64,000 nucleotides of DNA from positions 124,001 through 188,000 of the forward strand of contig NZ_JAVLBQ010000001.1 of the NCBI RefSeq assembly GCF_031581265.1, read 5' to 3'. Under the pieces are notes generated by a model. The model saw only the letters and a list, made by a program, of their open reading frames with translations. It was not told the origin of the DNA and did not search any database. Below, one piece after another: positions 30,159 through 39,707 of the stretch (position 1 is its first letter; the number at the start of each line of letters is the position of its first letter). A program made the position numbers and the translations under genes. This DNA is from Gracilimonas sp031581265. GTDB taxonomy: Bacteria > Bacteroidota > Rhodothermia > Balneolales > Balneolaceae.

Positions 30159-32642
30159 TTAGGAATTCTTTTTTCTTTCTCTGCCCCAATGCCTGAAAAT
30201 AGAGATACTGAATCCGGCCATCAAAACAAACGTACCGACCCAAACTACAGATATAAATGGTTTTTCTTCTGCCACAATGAGCACCCACTCGGGTTCGTAT
30301 TCTTCCTCCAGTCCGGTTACTGTTAACTCAATGCTATTTTCTTGTGGAAATATCTGTGTGAACTGGAATTCTAAATCAAATTCTTGGGCAAAAGCAGGCG
30401 GTGAGTAGATATAACTTTGTCCCTCCTGACTGTAAACTGCGAAGAGCGGACTTAAGGTCATAATTCTGTCACTGGCCGGATGAATAAGTTCAACTTCAGC
30501 CCGAACCCCAATTGAGGTATTTGGAGGTAATTCTGTACTGTCGGTACGGGCATAATTCACAAACCGGATTTTATATTTCCCGACATCAATGGTTTGCCCC
30601 GGGCTCAATTCCAGCTTTTGTACGATGGGTTCATCAACTGTAGTATCTTGAACTGCTTCAGGACTACCACGCTCAGCAACACGCTCATTTTGTTCTTGTA
30701 CATAAGAACTTCCACCAGCATATAAATAAATATCACTCAAGAGTCCGGTTCTTACATCAGGATCAACGGACCATTGAATATTTTCTTGGGTTGATGAGGT
30801 CAACATTGGGTACACCTCAGGAACCATATAAAAAGGTTTACCTCCATCAACCGGTTCAAACCTGATCTTATAATTCTGTTGCCCTCTGCGAACGCTGTTA
30901 TCCAGTTCATACCCTTCGTAGGTAACCATGTATCGGCCATCCACTAAAACCGGTTCATTCAGATTCAGCGAAAGCATTTCTTCTTTTTGGGTCACAGTAA
31001 AACCTTGTTCGTCAGTAACCTCCCCCCGTTCAACCGCTGCGTTATAATTAGCCGTTCTTTGATCAACCAGAACTTCATTGTAAGCTGAAGAGGCAATTAT
31101 ACCTACCAATAATAGCCCAAAACCAATATGCGTGAGAGATCCACCAATCAATTTTGGTTTTTGTTTGGCAAGGCGCACCAATACCCAACCATTACCTACA
31201 ATGGCAAAAAATCCGCAAAACAGGTACACCATGTAATACAAATTCCGGACATCCCCTATAATGATTGAAGAAATCGTAATCACACTTGTCACTAAAAGTG
31301 GATTTATAAGGGCAGCTGCAAGGCTTTCAGCGTCGTATTTTTTCCAAAATAAATACTGACCAAGTACCGTAAAAATTGCCATAATCATAGCGATAGGCAT
31401 ACTCCAGTTGTTATAGAAACTAATTTCCGGTGGAGTAGGGTTTTCTACAAATAAACGACCAATTATTGGCGAGCTGGTACCAAGAATGATTACGAGTCCT
31501 AAAATCAATAGCAGCATAGCGCCGGTAACCGTCATAAATTCGCGACTCAAAATTTTTGATTCCTTCTCAGGCGAAGGCAGCTCTTTATATCTCCAGAAAA
31601 ATAACCCCAGCCCAACAAGGGTAACCACCAGCATAAAAGCCAGCAGTTGGTTGTATAATCCAAGATCAACAAAGCTGTGTACAGAGGAGCTTCCAAGTAT
31701 TCCTGATCTGGTTAGAAATGTTTCGTAAACCACTGCCACGTAAGCCAATATGGCAAACAAAATAGAAGACTTTTGGGCGACAGAACTTTTACGTTGAATG
31801 ATCATGGTATGAATCCCCGCTGTACCAATCAGCCATGGAACCAATGATGCATTTTCAACCGGATCCCAGGCCCAATAACCACCAAAAGAAAGGGTTACAT
31901 AAGCCCAATAGCCGCCTAAGAAAATAGCTGTCAGCAATGCTACATTTGCACTTAATGTCCAGGGCAAAGCCGGGCCAACCCATTCATTATACTTACGCTT
32001 CCATAAGGCTGCCATCGCAAAACAATATGGGATTGTCATCATGGCGAAACCGACAAATAGTATCGGTGGATGGATCATCATCCACGGACTCTTTAAAAGA
32101 TCATTGAGACCACTTCCATCAGAAGGTATAAAATCAGGATTTGCCTGAATGAAAGGAGCGTTTGGCATCTCTTGGGCAATAGTTCGGAATGGAGATGCTC
32201 CTAATTTCAGCCCAAAAATATCCCATCCCAACAACATGGAAAGCAGGAATACTTGTGTCAAAGTCAGGAAGAATAGAACAGGAGCTTTATATGGCGGACG
32301 AGTCCATTTCATCAACCCAAAACCAAAAAATGCAGAGATCAGTATCCACAACATGAAGCTCCCCTCCTGACCGCCATAAAAGGCTGAAAACAAGTATCGC
32401 GGAGTGAGATCTAAACTGGTGTAGTTGTACACATAGTAGTACTGAAACTGGTGCTGAAAGATCAGGTAGATCAATATTCCGGAAGCTACAACCAAAAAAG
32501 CAGCTTTGGCAGCAAATAACCAATTCCCAACTTTGTAAAGTCGATATCCATCTCTTTTTGCGGAGATAAAGTATATGACCATGGCAAAGATGGAGGCTAC
32601 AAAGGAAGCTGAAATTAACGCCTTACCAAGAATTCCTAACAT
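30159..32642 (-). CDS. ccmF: Cytochrome c-type biogenesis heme lyase CcmF
   Basis: 827 residues with many membrane segments in the first 530. The tryptophan-rich heme motif is seen as FGGYWAWDPVENASLVPW, with conserved histidines around it. A periplasmic domain of about 270 residues follows and a final membrane helix ends the protein. CcmF attaches heme to apocytochrome c. It ends the ccmC-ccmD-ccmE-ccmF run. Confidence 0.95.
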   Translation of the reverse strand: MLGILGKALISASFVASIFAMVIYFISAKRDGYRLYKVGNWLFAAKAAFLVVASGILIYLIFQHQFQYYYVYNYTSLDLTPRYLFSAFYGGQEGSFMLWILISAFFGFGLMKWTRPPYKAPVLFFLTLTQVFLLSMLLGWDIFGLKLGASPFRTIAQEMPNAPFIQANPDFIPSDGSGLNDLLKSPWMMIHPPILFVGFAMMTIPYCFAMAALWKRKYNEWVGPALPWTLSANVALLTAIFLGGYWAYVTLSFGGYWAWDPVENASLVPWLIGTAGIHTMIIQRKSSVAQKSSILFAILAYVAVVYETFLTRSGILGSSSVHSFVDLGLYNQLLAFMLVVTLVGLGLFFWRYKELPSPEKESKILSREFMTVTGAMLLLILGLVIILGTSSPIIGRLFVENPTPPEISFYNNWSMPIAMIMAIFTVLGQYLFWKKYDAESLAAALINPLLVTSVITISSIIIGDVRNLYYMVYLFCGFFAIVGNGWVLVRLAKQKPKLIGGSLTHIGFGLLLVGIIASSAYNEVLVDQRTANYNAAVERGEVTDEQGFTVTQKEEMLSLNLNEPVLVDGRYMVTYEGYELDNSVRRGQQNYKIRFEPVDGGKPFYMVPEVYPMLTSSTQENIQWSVDPDVRTGLLSDIYLYAGGSSYVQEQNERVAERGSPEAVQDTTVDEPIVQKLELSPGQTIDVGKYKIRFVNYARTDSTELPPNTSIGVRAEVELIHPASDRIMTLSPLFAVYSQEGQSYIYSPPAFAQEFDLEFQFTQIFPQENSIELTVTGLEEEYEPEWVLIVAEEKPFISVVWVGTFVLMAGFSISIFRHWGRERKKNS

Positions 32643-32714
32643 AAGAGCTTAAAATAAACGATTGAATCTGTATTCTGTATTAATGAGCTGATTCAGCAGG
32701 GTAGTTAAAACCTA

Positions 32715-33110
32715 TTATCCTTCTGCTGCATTTTGAAACCTGCCGGGATCGCTGTCATTATATTTAGATGGGCATTTCATCAGCATTTCGTTGGCGTAAA
32801 AAGTATCGCCACGCATCTCTCCTATCACCACTAACTGGTCAGCAGCTTCAAAGTTATTTGGCTTGGGTTTAGGATATACAACCTTTTTGGAAACACCATC
32901 TTCATCTTTCATGTAAAAAGTAAAGCGCTTTGTTTCCATAGAAAACTCAGCTTCTTTTTCCTTATCCCATACACCCGGTATGTGAGCTGTAGTTTGGGTT
33001 TCAGCCTGTTCAAAAGTGGTATAAGTACTTATACTTTCACCAAAGTTATACATTAACAGGGAAGTAAATCCCACGATGGCGACAATGCCAATAATTAGTT
33101 TCGGTTTCAT
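32715..33110 (-). CDS. ccmE: Cytochrome c maturation heme chaperone CcmE, cysteine type
   Basis: 131 residues: N-terminal anchor (about 4-21) and a small OB-fold periplasmic domain. The heme-binding position of E. coli CcmE is histidine. Here the corresponding place reads MKCPSKYND, giving C113 and Y117, the CxxxY variant known from Desulfovibrio and archaea. Heme would therefore bind through cysteine rather than His (inference). It overlaps the ccmD-like gene by 4 bp. Confidence 0.9.
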   Translation of the reverse strand: MKPKLIIGIVAIVGFTSLLMYNFGESISTYTTFEQAETQTTAHIPGVWDKEKEAEFSMETKRFTFYMKDEDGVSKKVVYPKPKPNNFEAADQLVVIGEMRGDTFYANEMLMKCPSKYNDSDPGRFQNAAEG

Positions 33111-33352
33111 TCTTCTTGGTTTGAATTAATTTGTTCTTCCAACTTCGCCACTTTCTTATCTACACGGAATAGAAAGAAAAGCAGAACCAGCCATATTATT
33201 AGACTCACTCCCAACACTACATAAATTAAGTCGTTCGACGACATAAATTGCACGAATACTCCGGCTTCTTCAGCACCCGGGGCACCCGCCCATTGGTCAG
33301 AATAAGCTTCGGTCAGCGTATCAACGATTGCGAGTGAATCTTCTTGCATCAA
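33107..33352 (-). CDS. ccmD: CcmD-like small membrane protein
   Basis: 81 residues with one membrane helix (about 42-66, LIYVVLGVSLIIWLVLLFFL) and a charged C-terminal helix (DKKVAKLEEQI). Assigned as CcmD by position between ccmC and ccmE and by topology, since CcmD sequences vary. CcmD helps release holo-CcmE from CcmABC. Confidence 0.72.
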   Translation of the reverse strand: MMQEDSLAIVDTLTEAYSDQWAGAPGAEEAGVFVQFMSSNDLIYVVLGVSLIIWLVLLFFLFRVDKKVAKLEEQINSNQEE

Positions 33353-33400
33353 ATATTGAATTTCTTAAGTATTGAGTCTAAAAAATATTCGGCCTGTAAA

Positions 33401-34057
33401 TTACGAATTCTCTGCCTTCAATTTCAGAATGTTGTAACGAGTATAAATTTCATAGATCCAATATCCCATTGCGATGAATCCGATAAAAGCCGGGTATAAA
33501 ATAAACCGTAATTCATCCGCCGTAATTTCACTAAAAGCAGGGTTTCCATCGGCCCCGGGATGTAAACTTGTCAACTGCCGCGGAACAATATACAGCAAAA
33601 AAGGAACCGTGGTAACTGCAAAAATATTATAAACTGCCGATAATTTTGCGCGTTTTGCGCGATCATCGAAAGCTGAACGGAGCACGAAATAGGCAACATA
33701 AATCATCAGAGCCAAGGCTGCCAAATTCATTTTTGGCTCTGCAAAAGTCCACCAGGAACCCCAGGTAAAACGAGCCCAAAGTGAACCGGTTAACAAGCCA
33801 CATATTCCAAAAACAACTCCTACCGTAGCTGCCGAAGAAGCTTTGACATCATCCTGGAGATTAGCATCATTCAGGTATTTTATGCTGTACCATAAACTTA
33901 TCAAGAACAGTACAAACATGGTCATCCACATAGGTACATGGAAAAATATATTTCGTGCCGTCTGCTCCAGGATGGGAATCTCAGGAATATAAATCAAAAA
34001 ACCGGCAGCAATGACGATTGTCATCCACACCGCAATTACATATTTCCAGACTTTCAA
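33401..34057 (-). CDS. ccmC: Heme-handling protein CcmC
   Basis: 218 residues and six membrane segments. The heme-binding WWD-type loop is WGSWWTFAEPKMNL, with an unusual A-E replacing the usual acidic-aromatic spacing. CcmC loads heme onto CcmE. It begins the ccmC-D-E-F run. Start Met directly precedes a hydrophobic helix. Confidence 0.92.
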   Translation of the reverse strand: MKVWKYVIAVWMTIVIAAGFLIYIPEIPILEQTARNIFFHVPMWMTMFVLFLISLWYSIKYLNDANLQDDVKASSAATVGVVFGICGLLTGSLWARFTWGSWWTFAEPKMNLAALALMIYVAYFVLRSAFDDRAKRAKLSAVYNIFAVTTVPFLLYIVPRQLTSLHPGADGNPAFSEITADELRFILYPAFIGFIAMGYWIYEIYTRYNILKLKAENS

Positions 34058-34152
34058 GAGAGTATGAATTTTATTAACTATGGGTATGTTTTGAATTGAA
34101 AATATACGAATTTAAGCTCGTTTTTCTGAGTCATTAATCGGTAAAATATATT

Positions 34153-34665
34153 ATGCCTGAACACAACAAATCCATCACTTTGACACCTTCCTGGAAAGCC
34201 TTTTTCTGGAGTTACTTTTTTGGAATTCTTTTACTCCCTCTACTCATTGGCTTTATTATACTGTGGAAAACACGTCAAAAACATAAAGGGATTTACTATG
34301 AAATTAAGGATCGACTTATCACTGTTGTTGAAAGTAAGTATTCCCAGAATATTGATCTGAAAGACATTCGTAAAGCAGAACCGGGCGAAATTCGTTTTGG
34401 CGTTGGCTCCGTAACCCTAAAGACTCAGGCACGAGAAATTGAATTAATTGGCTTAGAAAACCCTGAGGGCATTGCCAAATCAATTGAAAAAGCTGTTGAA
34501 GCTGAACTCAAAAGACTGGAATCAAAAAGACTAGCTAAACCGCGTGAATCTGAATATGATCCCGGCTCCATGGATCGACTTGATTACTTAACCGGGCTTT
34601 GGCAGCAAGGGCTCGTCAGTGAAGAAGATTTTGAAATCGAACGTAAAAAATTCGAAGGCAGCTGA
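34153..34665 (+). CDS. Hypothetical membrane protein with PH-like and SHOCT-like parts
   Basis: 170 residues. A hydrophobic segment (about 14-37, FFWSYFFGILLLPLLIGFIIL) is followed by a bacterial PH-like domain (GIYYEIKDRLITVVES...IDLKDIRKAE). The C-terminus resembles a SHOCT motif (RLDYLTGLWQQGLVSEEDFE). Such proteins are membrane-associated and their roles are mostly unknown. Divergent from ccmC and upstream of the S9 peptidase gene, without an obvious shared promoter. Confidence 0.7.
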   Translation: MPEHNKSITLTPSWKAFFWSYFFGILLLPLLIGFIILWKTRQKHKGIYYEIKDRLITVVESKYSQNIDLKDIRKAEPGEIRFGVGSVTLKTQAREIELIGLENPEGIAKSIEKAVEAELKRLESKRLAKPRESEYDPGSMDRLDYLTGLWQQGLVSEEDFEIERKKFEGS

Positions 34666-34753
34666 CTTACAACTATTCTTTACTATAGTTTTCCATCGTT
34701 TTACAAAAATATCCCTTTTATTACTCCCCTAACCTAAATCCTAACTTTTTTAT

Positions 34754-37111
34754 ATGAATACTTCTACTATAGTTAAATCCGTGCTCTCTGCGGTATTAAT
34801 GACCTTTATAATGAGCCCGGTCAGTAACGCACAGAATGCAAATTTTGAAGCCGCTGAACGATTTACCGGTGATAAAATGAGTAAAATCGTAGGCAGCACT
34901 TCCGTTTATCCCCGTTGGATCGAAGACACCGATAATTTTTGGTACACCTACGAGAATAATGAAGGTAAACAGTGGTATTACGTAGATAGCGAAAGACCAC
35001 GTCAGCGTCTTTTATTTGACCAGAATGAAATGGCTTCTCAACTTACCGAAATTTTTGAACGTCCCTTCAATGCCTTGGATTTAGATTTGGAAGGATTTGA
35101 ATACGACGCAGATAAGGAACGCTTCACCTTCCATGTAGACAGTATTAAGTTTACTTATAATATTGATGGGAATGAGTTGATTAAAGGTGACTCCCTTGAA
35201 AGTGAAGAACGAGAAAGATGGGCTACCTACTCCCCTGACAGTACCTATATCGCCTTTGCCAAAAACCACAACTTGTATTTGATGAGAGCAGATGACCCTG
35301 ACAGCACAGAAATTCAGCTTACTGATGACGGTGAGAGATGGTTTAGCTATCAAGCTAGCCAAGGTGACACTACCAGTGATGAAAGATTACGTTCAAGAGT
35401 ACAATTTTTTGATGATGAAACGAAGCTTTGGGTTCAGAGAACAGACAACCGTGAAGTAGAAGAGCTTTGGGTTATCAATACCCTTGGTAAGCGCCCGGAA
35501 CTGGAAACTTATAAGTACGGAATGCCCGGTGATGACGAAATTGGCATTGATCATGTTGAAGTCTTCGATATCGAAAGTCGGGAACGTACCCGAATGGATA
35601 CTGATAAATGGGAAGATCAGGATTTGCGGGCTAATTATGGTGGACATCAAACCGGTGATTACAAAGCCAACAGTTCTGATAAACTGTATATCTATCGCGA
35701 AAACAGAAAATCTGACAAAGTTGATATCCTGATTGGGGATACTGAAACCGGTGAAACAGAAGTTTTATTGAGCGAAACCAGTGAGCCGTATTTCAATTGG
35801 AGCTATCAGTACTTTGGAGTGATCAACGATGGAGAAGAATATCTGTGGTGGAGTGAGCGCACCGGTTGGGGACAACTCTATCTTTATGACAGCGAAGGTA
35901 ACCTCAAAAACCAAATTACTTCCGGAAATTTTGTAGTCGGCAATGTGGTAAAAGTCGATACGACTGCTAAAACCATTTATTTTGAAGGATATGGCAGGGA
36001 CGGAGATAATCCTTACTACGAACACTTGTACAGCGTAAAATTCAACGGATCAGATTTTAAACACCTGACCCCCGAGAATGCCAACCATAGTGTGTATGAA
36101 TCAGATGAAGACAATTATTTTGTAGATAATTATTCTACGGTCGATCAGCCTACAAAATCTGTATTACGAGATGAAGACGGAGATATCATCCTTAATTTAC
36201 AAGAAGTAGATGTAACCAAAGCCGAAGAAATTGGCTGGCAAACGCCGGAGGAATTTAAGATCAAAGCAGCGGATGGATTTACCGACCTCTATGGAGTAAT
36301 GTGGAAACCTTTTGATTTTGATTCAACCAAGAACTATCCCATTATCTCCTACGTCTATCCGGGGCCGCAAACTGAACCATTTCCAACCAGCTTTTCAGTA
36401 TCCGGTATGACCGGACGAAATCAGGCACTATCCCAACTTGGATTTGTGGTAGTAGCTTTCGGTCAGCGTGGTGGTAGTCCTGAGCGCTCTCGCTATTATC
36501 ACACCTACGGATATGGAGATTTACGTGATTATCCATTAGCTGATAACAAATATGGAATTGAGCAACTTGCCGCCCGACATTCCTTTATTGATCAGGATAA
36601 AGTGGGAATATTCGGTCACTCCGGTGGTGGCTTTATGAGTACGGCAGCCCTTCTCACCTACCCTGAATTTTATGACGTTGCTGTTTCTTCAGCCGGTAAT
36701 CATGACAATAATATTTACAACACCTGGTGGAGTGAAACCCATCATGGCGTGAAAGAGAACCGGAAAACGGTTACCGAGATGAACGAAGATAGTGTTGAAG
36801 TTGAAAAAGAAATCGTCACCTTTGACGGTAGCAGTGAAGCCAATGCAGAATTAGCTAAAAACCTGCAAGGACGATTACTGCTTGTTCATGGAAACATTGA
36901 TAACAATGTGCATCCCGCCAACACTCTTCGTCTTGCTGATGCTCTCATCAAAGCAGGTAAGCGTTTTGATATGATGATACTGCCCGGCCGCCGTCACGGA
37001 TTCGGCCCCTATCAACCCTATTTTGAACGACAAAAATGGTATTACTTTGCCGAGCATCTGCTTGGAGATTATCGAACCAATATTGATTTCAACATTCCTG
37101 AAGATGAGTAA
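34754..37111 (+). CDS. S9B dipeptidyl-peptidase IV-like serine peptidase
   Basis: 785 residues: signal peptide (about 1-26, cleaved near SNA-Q), an N-terminal eight-bladed propeller typical of DPP4, then an alpha/beta-hydrolase domain. The nucleophile is in GIFGHSGGGFMS; the catalytic Asp and His fit VHGNIDNNVH and GRRHGF. It should release dipeptides, typically after proline, from the N-terminus of peptides in the periplasm. A strong terminator follows at 37141. DPP4-like genes are frequent in protein-degrading Bacteroidota. Confidence 0.93.
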   Translation: MNTSTIVKSVLSAVLMTFIMSPVSNAQNANFEAAERFTGDKMSKIVGSTSVYPRWIEDTDNFWYTYENNEGKQWYYVDSERPRQRLLFDQNEMASQLTEIFERPFNALDLDLEGFEYDADKERFTFHVDSIKFTYNIDGNELIKGDSLESEERERWATYSPDSTYIAFAKNHNLYLMRADDPDSTEIQLTDDGERWFSYQASQGDTTSDERLRSRVQFFDDETKLWVQRTDNREVEELWVINTLGKRPELETYKYGMPGDDEIGIDHVEVFDIESRERTRMDTDKWEDQDLRANYGGHQTGDYKANSSDKLYIYRENRKSDKVDILIGDTETGETEVLLSETSEPYFNWSYQYFGVINDGEEYLWWSERTGWGQLYLYDSEGNLKNQITSGNFVVGNVVKVDTTAKTIYFEGYGRDGDNPYYEHLYSVKFNGSDFKHLTPENANHSVYESDEDNYFVDNYSTVDQPTKSVLRDEDGDIILNLQEVDVTKAEEIGWQTPEEFKIKAADGFTDLYGVMWKPFDFDSTKNYPIISYVYPGPQTEPFPTSFSVSGMTGRNQALSQLGFVVVAFGQRGGSPERSRYYHTYGYGDLRDYPLADNKYGIEQLAARHSFIDQDKVGIFGHSGGGFMSTAALLTYPEFYDVAVSSAGNHDNNIYNTWWSETHHGVKENRKTVTEMNEDSVEVEKEIVTFDGSSEANAELAKNLQGRLLLVHGNIDNNVHPANTLRLADALIKAGKRFDMMILPGRRHGFGPYQPYFERQKWYYFAEHLLGDYRTNIDFNIPEDE

Positions 37112-37140
37112 GAATTGAAACTGGAATTGTTAACGTTCAA

Positions 37141-37173
37141 CGCCGAAGTGGGTTAAATGCTTCGGCGTTTTTT
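37141..37173 (+). terminator. Rho-independent terminator after the S9 peptidase gene
   Basis: Perfect 8-bp stem CGCCGAAG (37141-37148) and CTTCGGCG (37160-37167) with an 11-nt loop, followed directly by TTTTTT (37168-37173). It begins 29 bp after the S9 peptidase stop. Confidence 0.85.
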
Positions 37174-37433
37174 ATGTAATAGCCTATAAAGAAAAGGAAT
37201 ATACGGGGATGGCACTCTTAAACCATTGTAGATTAGCACAATTTATTTGAAACATTAAACCAACGGAAGCGGAGCTTCCTGGTAGGCATTACCAAACAGA
37301 GTTTGGTAACGAGTCGTTCTTCTTATAACCATTTCCGTATGGCCAAATATCTTTCGATAAGATAGACAGGAAAACATGCATCTCTTCCCTTATCTTGGGA
37401 TACATTCAAATACCAATAAAGCATTTCAAATAC
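37174..37433. other. Intergenic gap with two REP-like hairpins
   Basis: Holds no ORF. It contains two short perfect hairpins: GGAAGC-GGA-GCTTCC at 37265-37279 and TTACCAAAC-AGA-GTTTGGTAA at 37289-37309. They lie side by side and look like a small interspersed repeat rather than a terminator, since no U-tract follows. The rest probably includes the menB promoter. Confidence 0.5.
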
Positions 37434-38270
37434 ATGGATTGGAAAACCGTAAAAGACTACGAAGACATCACCTATAAAAAGTTGAATGGCGTTGCCAGAA
37501 TTGCATTTAATCGTCCGGAAATCCGCAATGCATTTCGGCCCAAAACGGTATTTGAACTGTATGAAGCACTTAGCGATGCGAAAGAAGACAATAGTATTGG
37601 CGTGGTGCTATTAAGCGGTGAAGGTCCCTCTCCCAAAGATGGTAAATGGGCTTTTTGTTCAGGCGGTGACCAAAATGTGCGATCCAAAACCGGTTATAAA
37701 GCTGATGACGGAATTGCCCGACTCAATATTTTAGAAGTACAGCGGCTTATACGTTTCATACCTAAAGTTGTCATTGCCGTAGTTCCCGGCTGGGCAGTTG
37801 GCGGCGGACATAGCCTCCATGTAGTTTGTGATCTCACATTGGCCAGTAAAGAACACGCCATCTTCAAACAAACCGATGCCGATGTAGCAAGTTTTGATGG
37901 TGGATTTGGCTCTGCCCTGCTTGCCCGACAAGTTGGCCAAAAACGAGCCAGGGAAATTTTCTTCTTGGGAGCCAATTATTCTGCTCAGGAGGCTTTTGAA
38001 ATGGGCATGGTGAATAAAGTGGTACCTCATGATGAACTGGAAGAAACAGCTTATGAATGGGCACAGGAAATCCTGGCGAAAAGTCCTACAGCTATAAAAA
38101 TGATCAAGTTTGCGTTCAATGCCATTGATGATGGCATGGTGGGTCAACAGGTGTTTGCCGGAGAAGCTACACGTTTAGCTTATATGACCGATGAAGCTGA
38201 AGAAGGTCGCAATGCCTTTCTCGAAAAACGAAAGCCGAACTGGGATGATTTTGACCGTTCCCCTTCTTAG
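37434..38270 (+). CDS. menB: 1,4-dihydroxy-2-naphthoyl-CoA synthase
   Basis: About 278 residues of the crotonase family. Motifs typical of MenB are GGDQ in CSGGDQNVRSK, VPGWAVGGGHSLH (oxyanion hole) and DVASFDGGFGSALLARQVGQ. It closes the second ring of menaquinone. ATG 37434 (MDWKTVKDYEDI) matches the family start; a TTG 13 codons earlier is also open. It is 10 kb from the menA-menC-menE operon. Its end overlaps the convergent gene by 4 bp. Confidence 0.93.
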   Translation: MDWKTVKDYEDITYKKLNGVARIAFNRPEIRNAFRPKTVFELYEALSDAKEDNSIGVVLLSGEGPSPKDGKWAFCSGGDQNVRSKTGYKADDGIARLNILEVQRLIRFIPKVVIAVVPGWAVGGGHSLHVVCDLTLASKEHAIFKQTDADVASFDGGFGSALLARQVGQKRAREIFFLGANYSAQEAFEMGMVNKVVPHDELEETAYEWAQEILAKSPTAIKMIKFAFNAIDDGMVGQQVFAGEATRLAYMTDEAEEGRNAFLEKRKPNWDDFDRSPS

Positions 38271-39160
38271 TTAAAAGCTGAAAAAGGAATTTCATAGAGT
38301 TCTCCGGTTTCTTCAGCAATAATAAGAGAGCTGTCGTTGGTAAAAGCTATGGATTCCACTTGGTTTGCTTCAAAAAAGACTTTCTGGATGGTCCCCGAGA
38401 AAAAATTATCATCGGTAAACTCTTGCAAAAGCCATATCGAGGAAAAAGTCAGTATAGCCACTGAATCTCCGGAAGAAGAAATATCCGCTCCGGTCACCTT
38501 GTCATCAAAGTTGATGGTATCTAATAAGTCCACCGAGTTCATTTGGGAGGCACTGGGATTAGACATTTTGAACAACTTGGTATTTGTTCCTTTTGCTTCT
38601 TTGGTAATGATGTAAAAAGTACCTTCAAAATAAAATAAGGCTTCCGCATTTGGTACAATCTCCTTTCCTTTTTTGTTTTTAAAAGAACCTGAATACTTAA
38701 ACCGGTACCTGTCTATTGTAAATATACGTTGTGAGGAAATATTTGGCTCCCTAAAACCCAGTATAGCCAACTCATCCCTGCACAAACAATTGTTACCGAT
38801 ATCACCGATGTAGATATTTCCCTCATCATCCGCTGCGATATCCTCCCAGTCTTCGTTATCTGTCGCCATGAGTTTTACGCCATCGTCATTAGAATTTTCA
38901 GGCCGTTCACCTTCCTTATCAATGGGATATATGGTAGCCTCATCCCCGGCATCACCGTGGAGCCAGAATATGTTTTCAAAAGAAGGGCTTTGAACCAAAC
39001 CGGAAACTTCTACATCTATATCTTCATCAACAATAGCGTAAGGCTCAAGGCTAATAGTTTTATCTTTATTGTTCTCTCCCTTACAGGAATTGAAAATGAA
39101 AGTCGAAACTACCAGAAGAATTAGTACGGAGAAATTGGAAAGCAGTTTTTGTAATATCAT
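38267..39160 (-). CDS. Predicted lipoprotein, propeller-like
   Basis: A 297-residue lipoprotein: hydrophobic signal and lipobox FNSC (Cys near residue 26). The mature part contains repeated short strands with NIYIGDIGNN and NAEALFYFEGTFYIITKE, which suggests a beta-propeller of SdiA-regulated or PE-PGRS-like type. Function unknown. Convergent with menB. Confidence 0.6.
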   Translation of the reverse strand: MILQKLLSNFSVLILLVVSTFIFNSCKGENNKDKTISLEPYAIVDEDIDVEVSGLVQSPSFENIFWLHGDAGDEATIYPIDKEGERPENSNDDGVKLMATDNEDWEDIAADDEGNIYIGDIGNNCLCRDELAILGFREPNISSQRIFTIDRYRFKYSGSFKNKKGKEIVPNAEALFYFEGTFYIITKEAKGTNTKLFKMSNPSASQMNSVDLLDTINFDDKVTGADISSSGDSVAILTFSSIWLLQEFTDDNFFSGTIQKVFFEANQVESIAFTNDSSLIIAEETGELYEIPFSAFN

Positions 39161-39227
39161 GTTGGAAATTTAGGGAATTAGCTCGAACAAATATATACCT
39201 TGTTTTAAATCAAAAACCAATAGTACA

Positions 39228-39506
39228 ATGAATATTCAGCATCAGGAATCAGATTCAAAAGGCGAATTTTTTATGGAAGATAATGGAACCCGAATAGCAG
39301 AAATGACTTATTCCAAGGCCGGCTCTGATAAAATAATCATTGATCATACAGAGGTGACTGATGAAGGGCGCGGTAAAGGTTTGGGAAAACAACTGGTTAA
39401 ACGCGGGGTTGAATTTGCAAGGGAGAATGAGCTGACGGTATTGCCTCTTTGTCCTTTTGCCAAGTCAATTATTCAAAAAACACCTGAATTCCAGGATGTG
39501 TTGTAA
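39228..39506 (+). CDS. GNAT-like N-acetyltransferase, YjdJ type
   Basis: A small (92-residue) single-domain GNAT. The acetyl-CoA loop is EGRGKGLGKQLVKRGVEFA, followed by VLPLCPFAKSII. It matches the short Acetyltransf_CG family (e.g. YjdJ). Substrate unknown. A MITE-like palindromic element begins 35 bp downstream. Confidence 0.85.
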   Translation: MNIQHQESDSKGEFFMEDNGTRIAEMTYSKAGSDKIIIDHTEVTDEGRGKGLGKQLVKRGVEFARENELTVLPLCPFAKSIIQKTPEFQDVL

Positions 39507-39540
39507 CAAAATTTGGCTATGCAGGAATAGCTTATTTATA

Positions 39541-39707
39541 CGCGTTTACCGGTTAGAAAATAGCTTGAAACAATCTCTGAGTAAAGTAACCTTGGGGCGT
39601 CCGAAGGACCTGCGAGCGTTACGGGCAATAAAGCTGAAAAGGCGAACGCTCCGAGGACCTACGGACGCTCGGGGGTTCTCTGTCTATCCTTCCAACCGGT
39701 AAACGTG
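39541..39707. repeat. MITE-like palindromic element
   Basis: Ends are inverted repeats: CGCGTTTACCGGTT (39541-39554) against AACCGGTAAACGTG (39694-39707), 13 of 14 paired. An inner imperfect arm pair (39597-39620 and 39645-39668, 20 of 24 paired) surrounds a 24-nt loop. The GC-richer core contrasts with its surroundings. It contains no gene and ends exactly before the stop codon of the MacB-type permease gene. Best read as a non-autonomous mobile element or large REP; the source transposase is not in the window. Confidence 0.6.
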
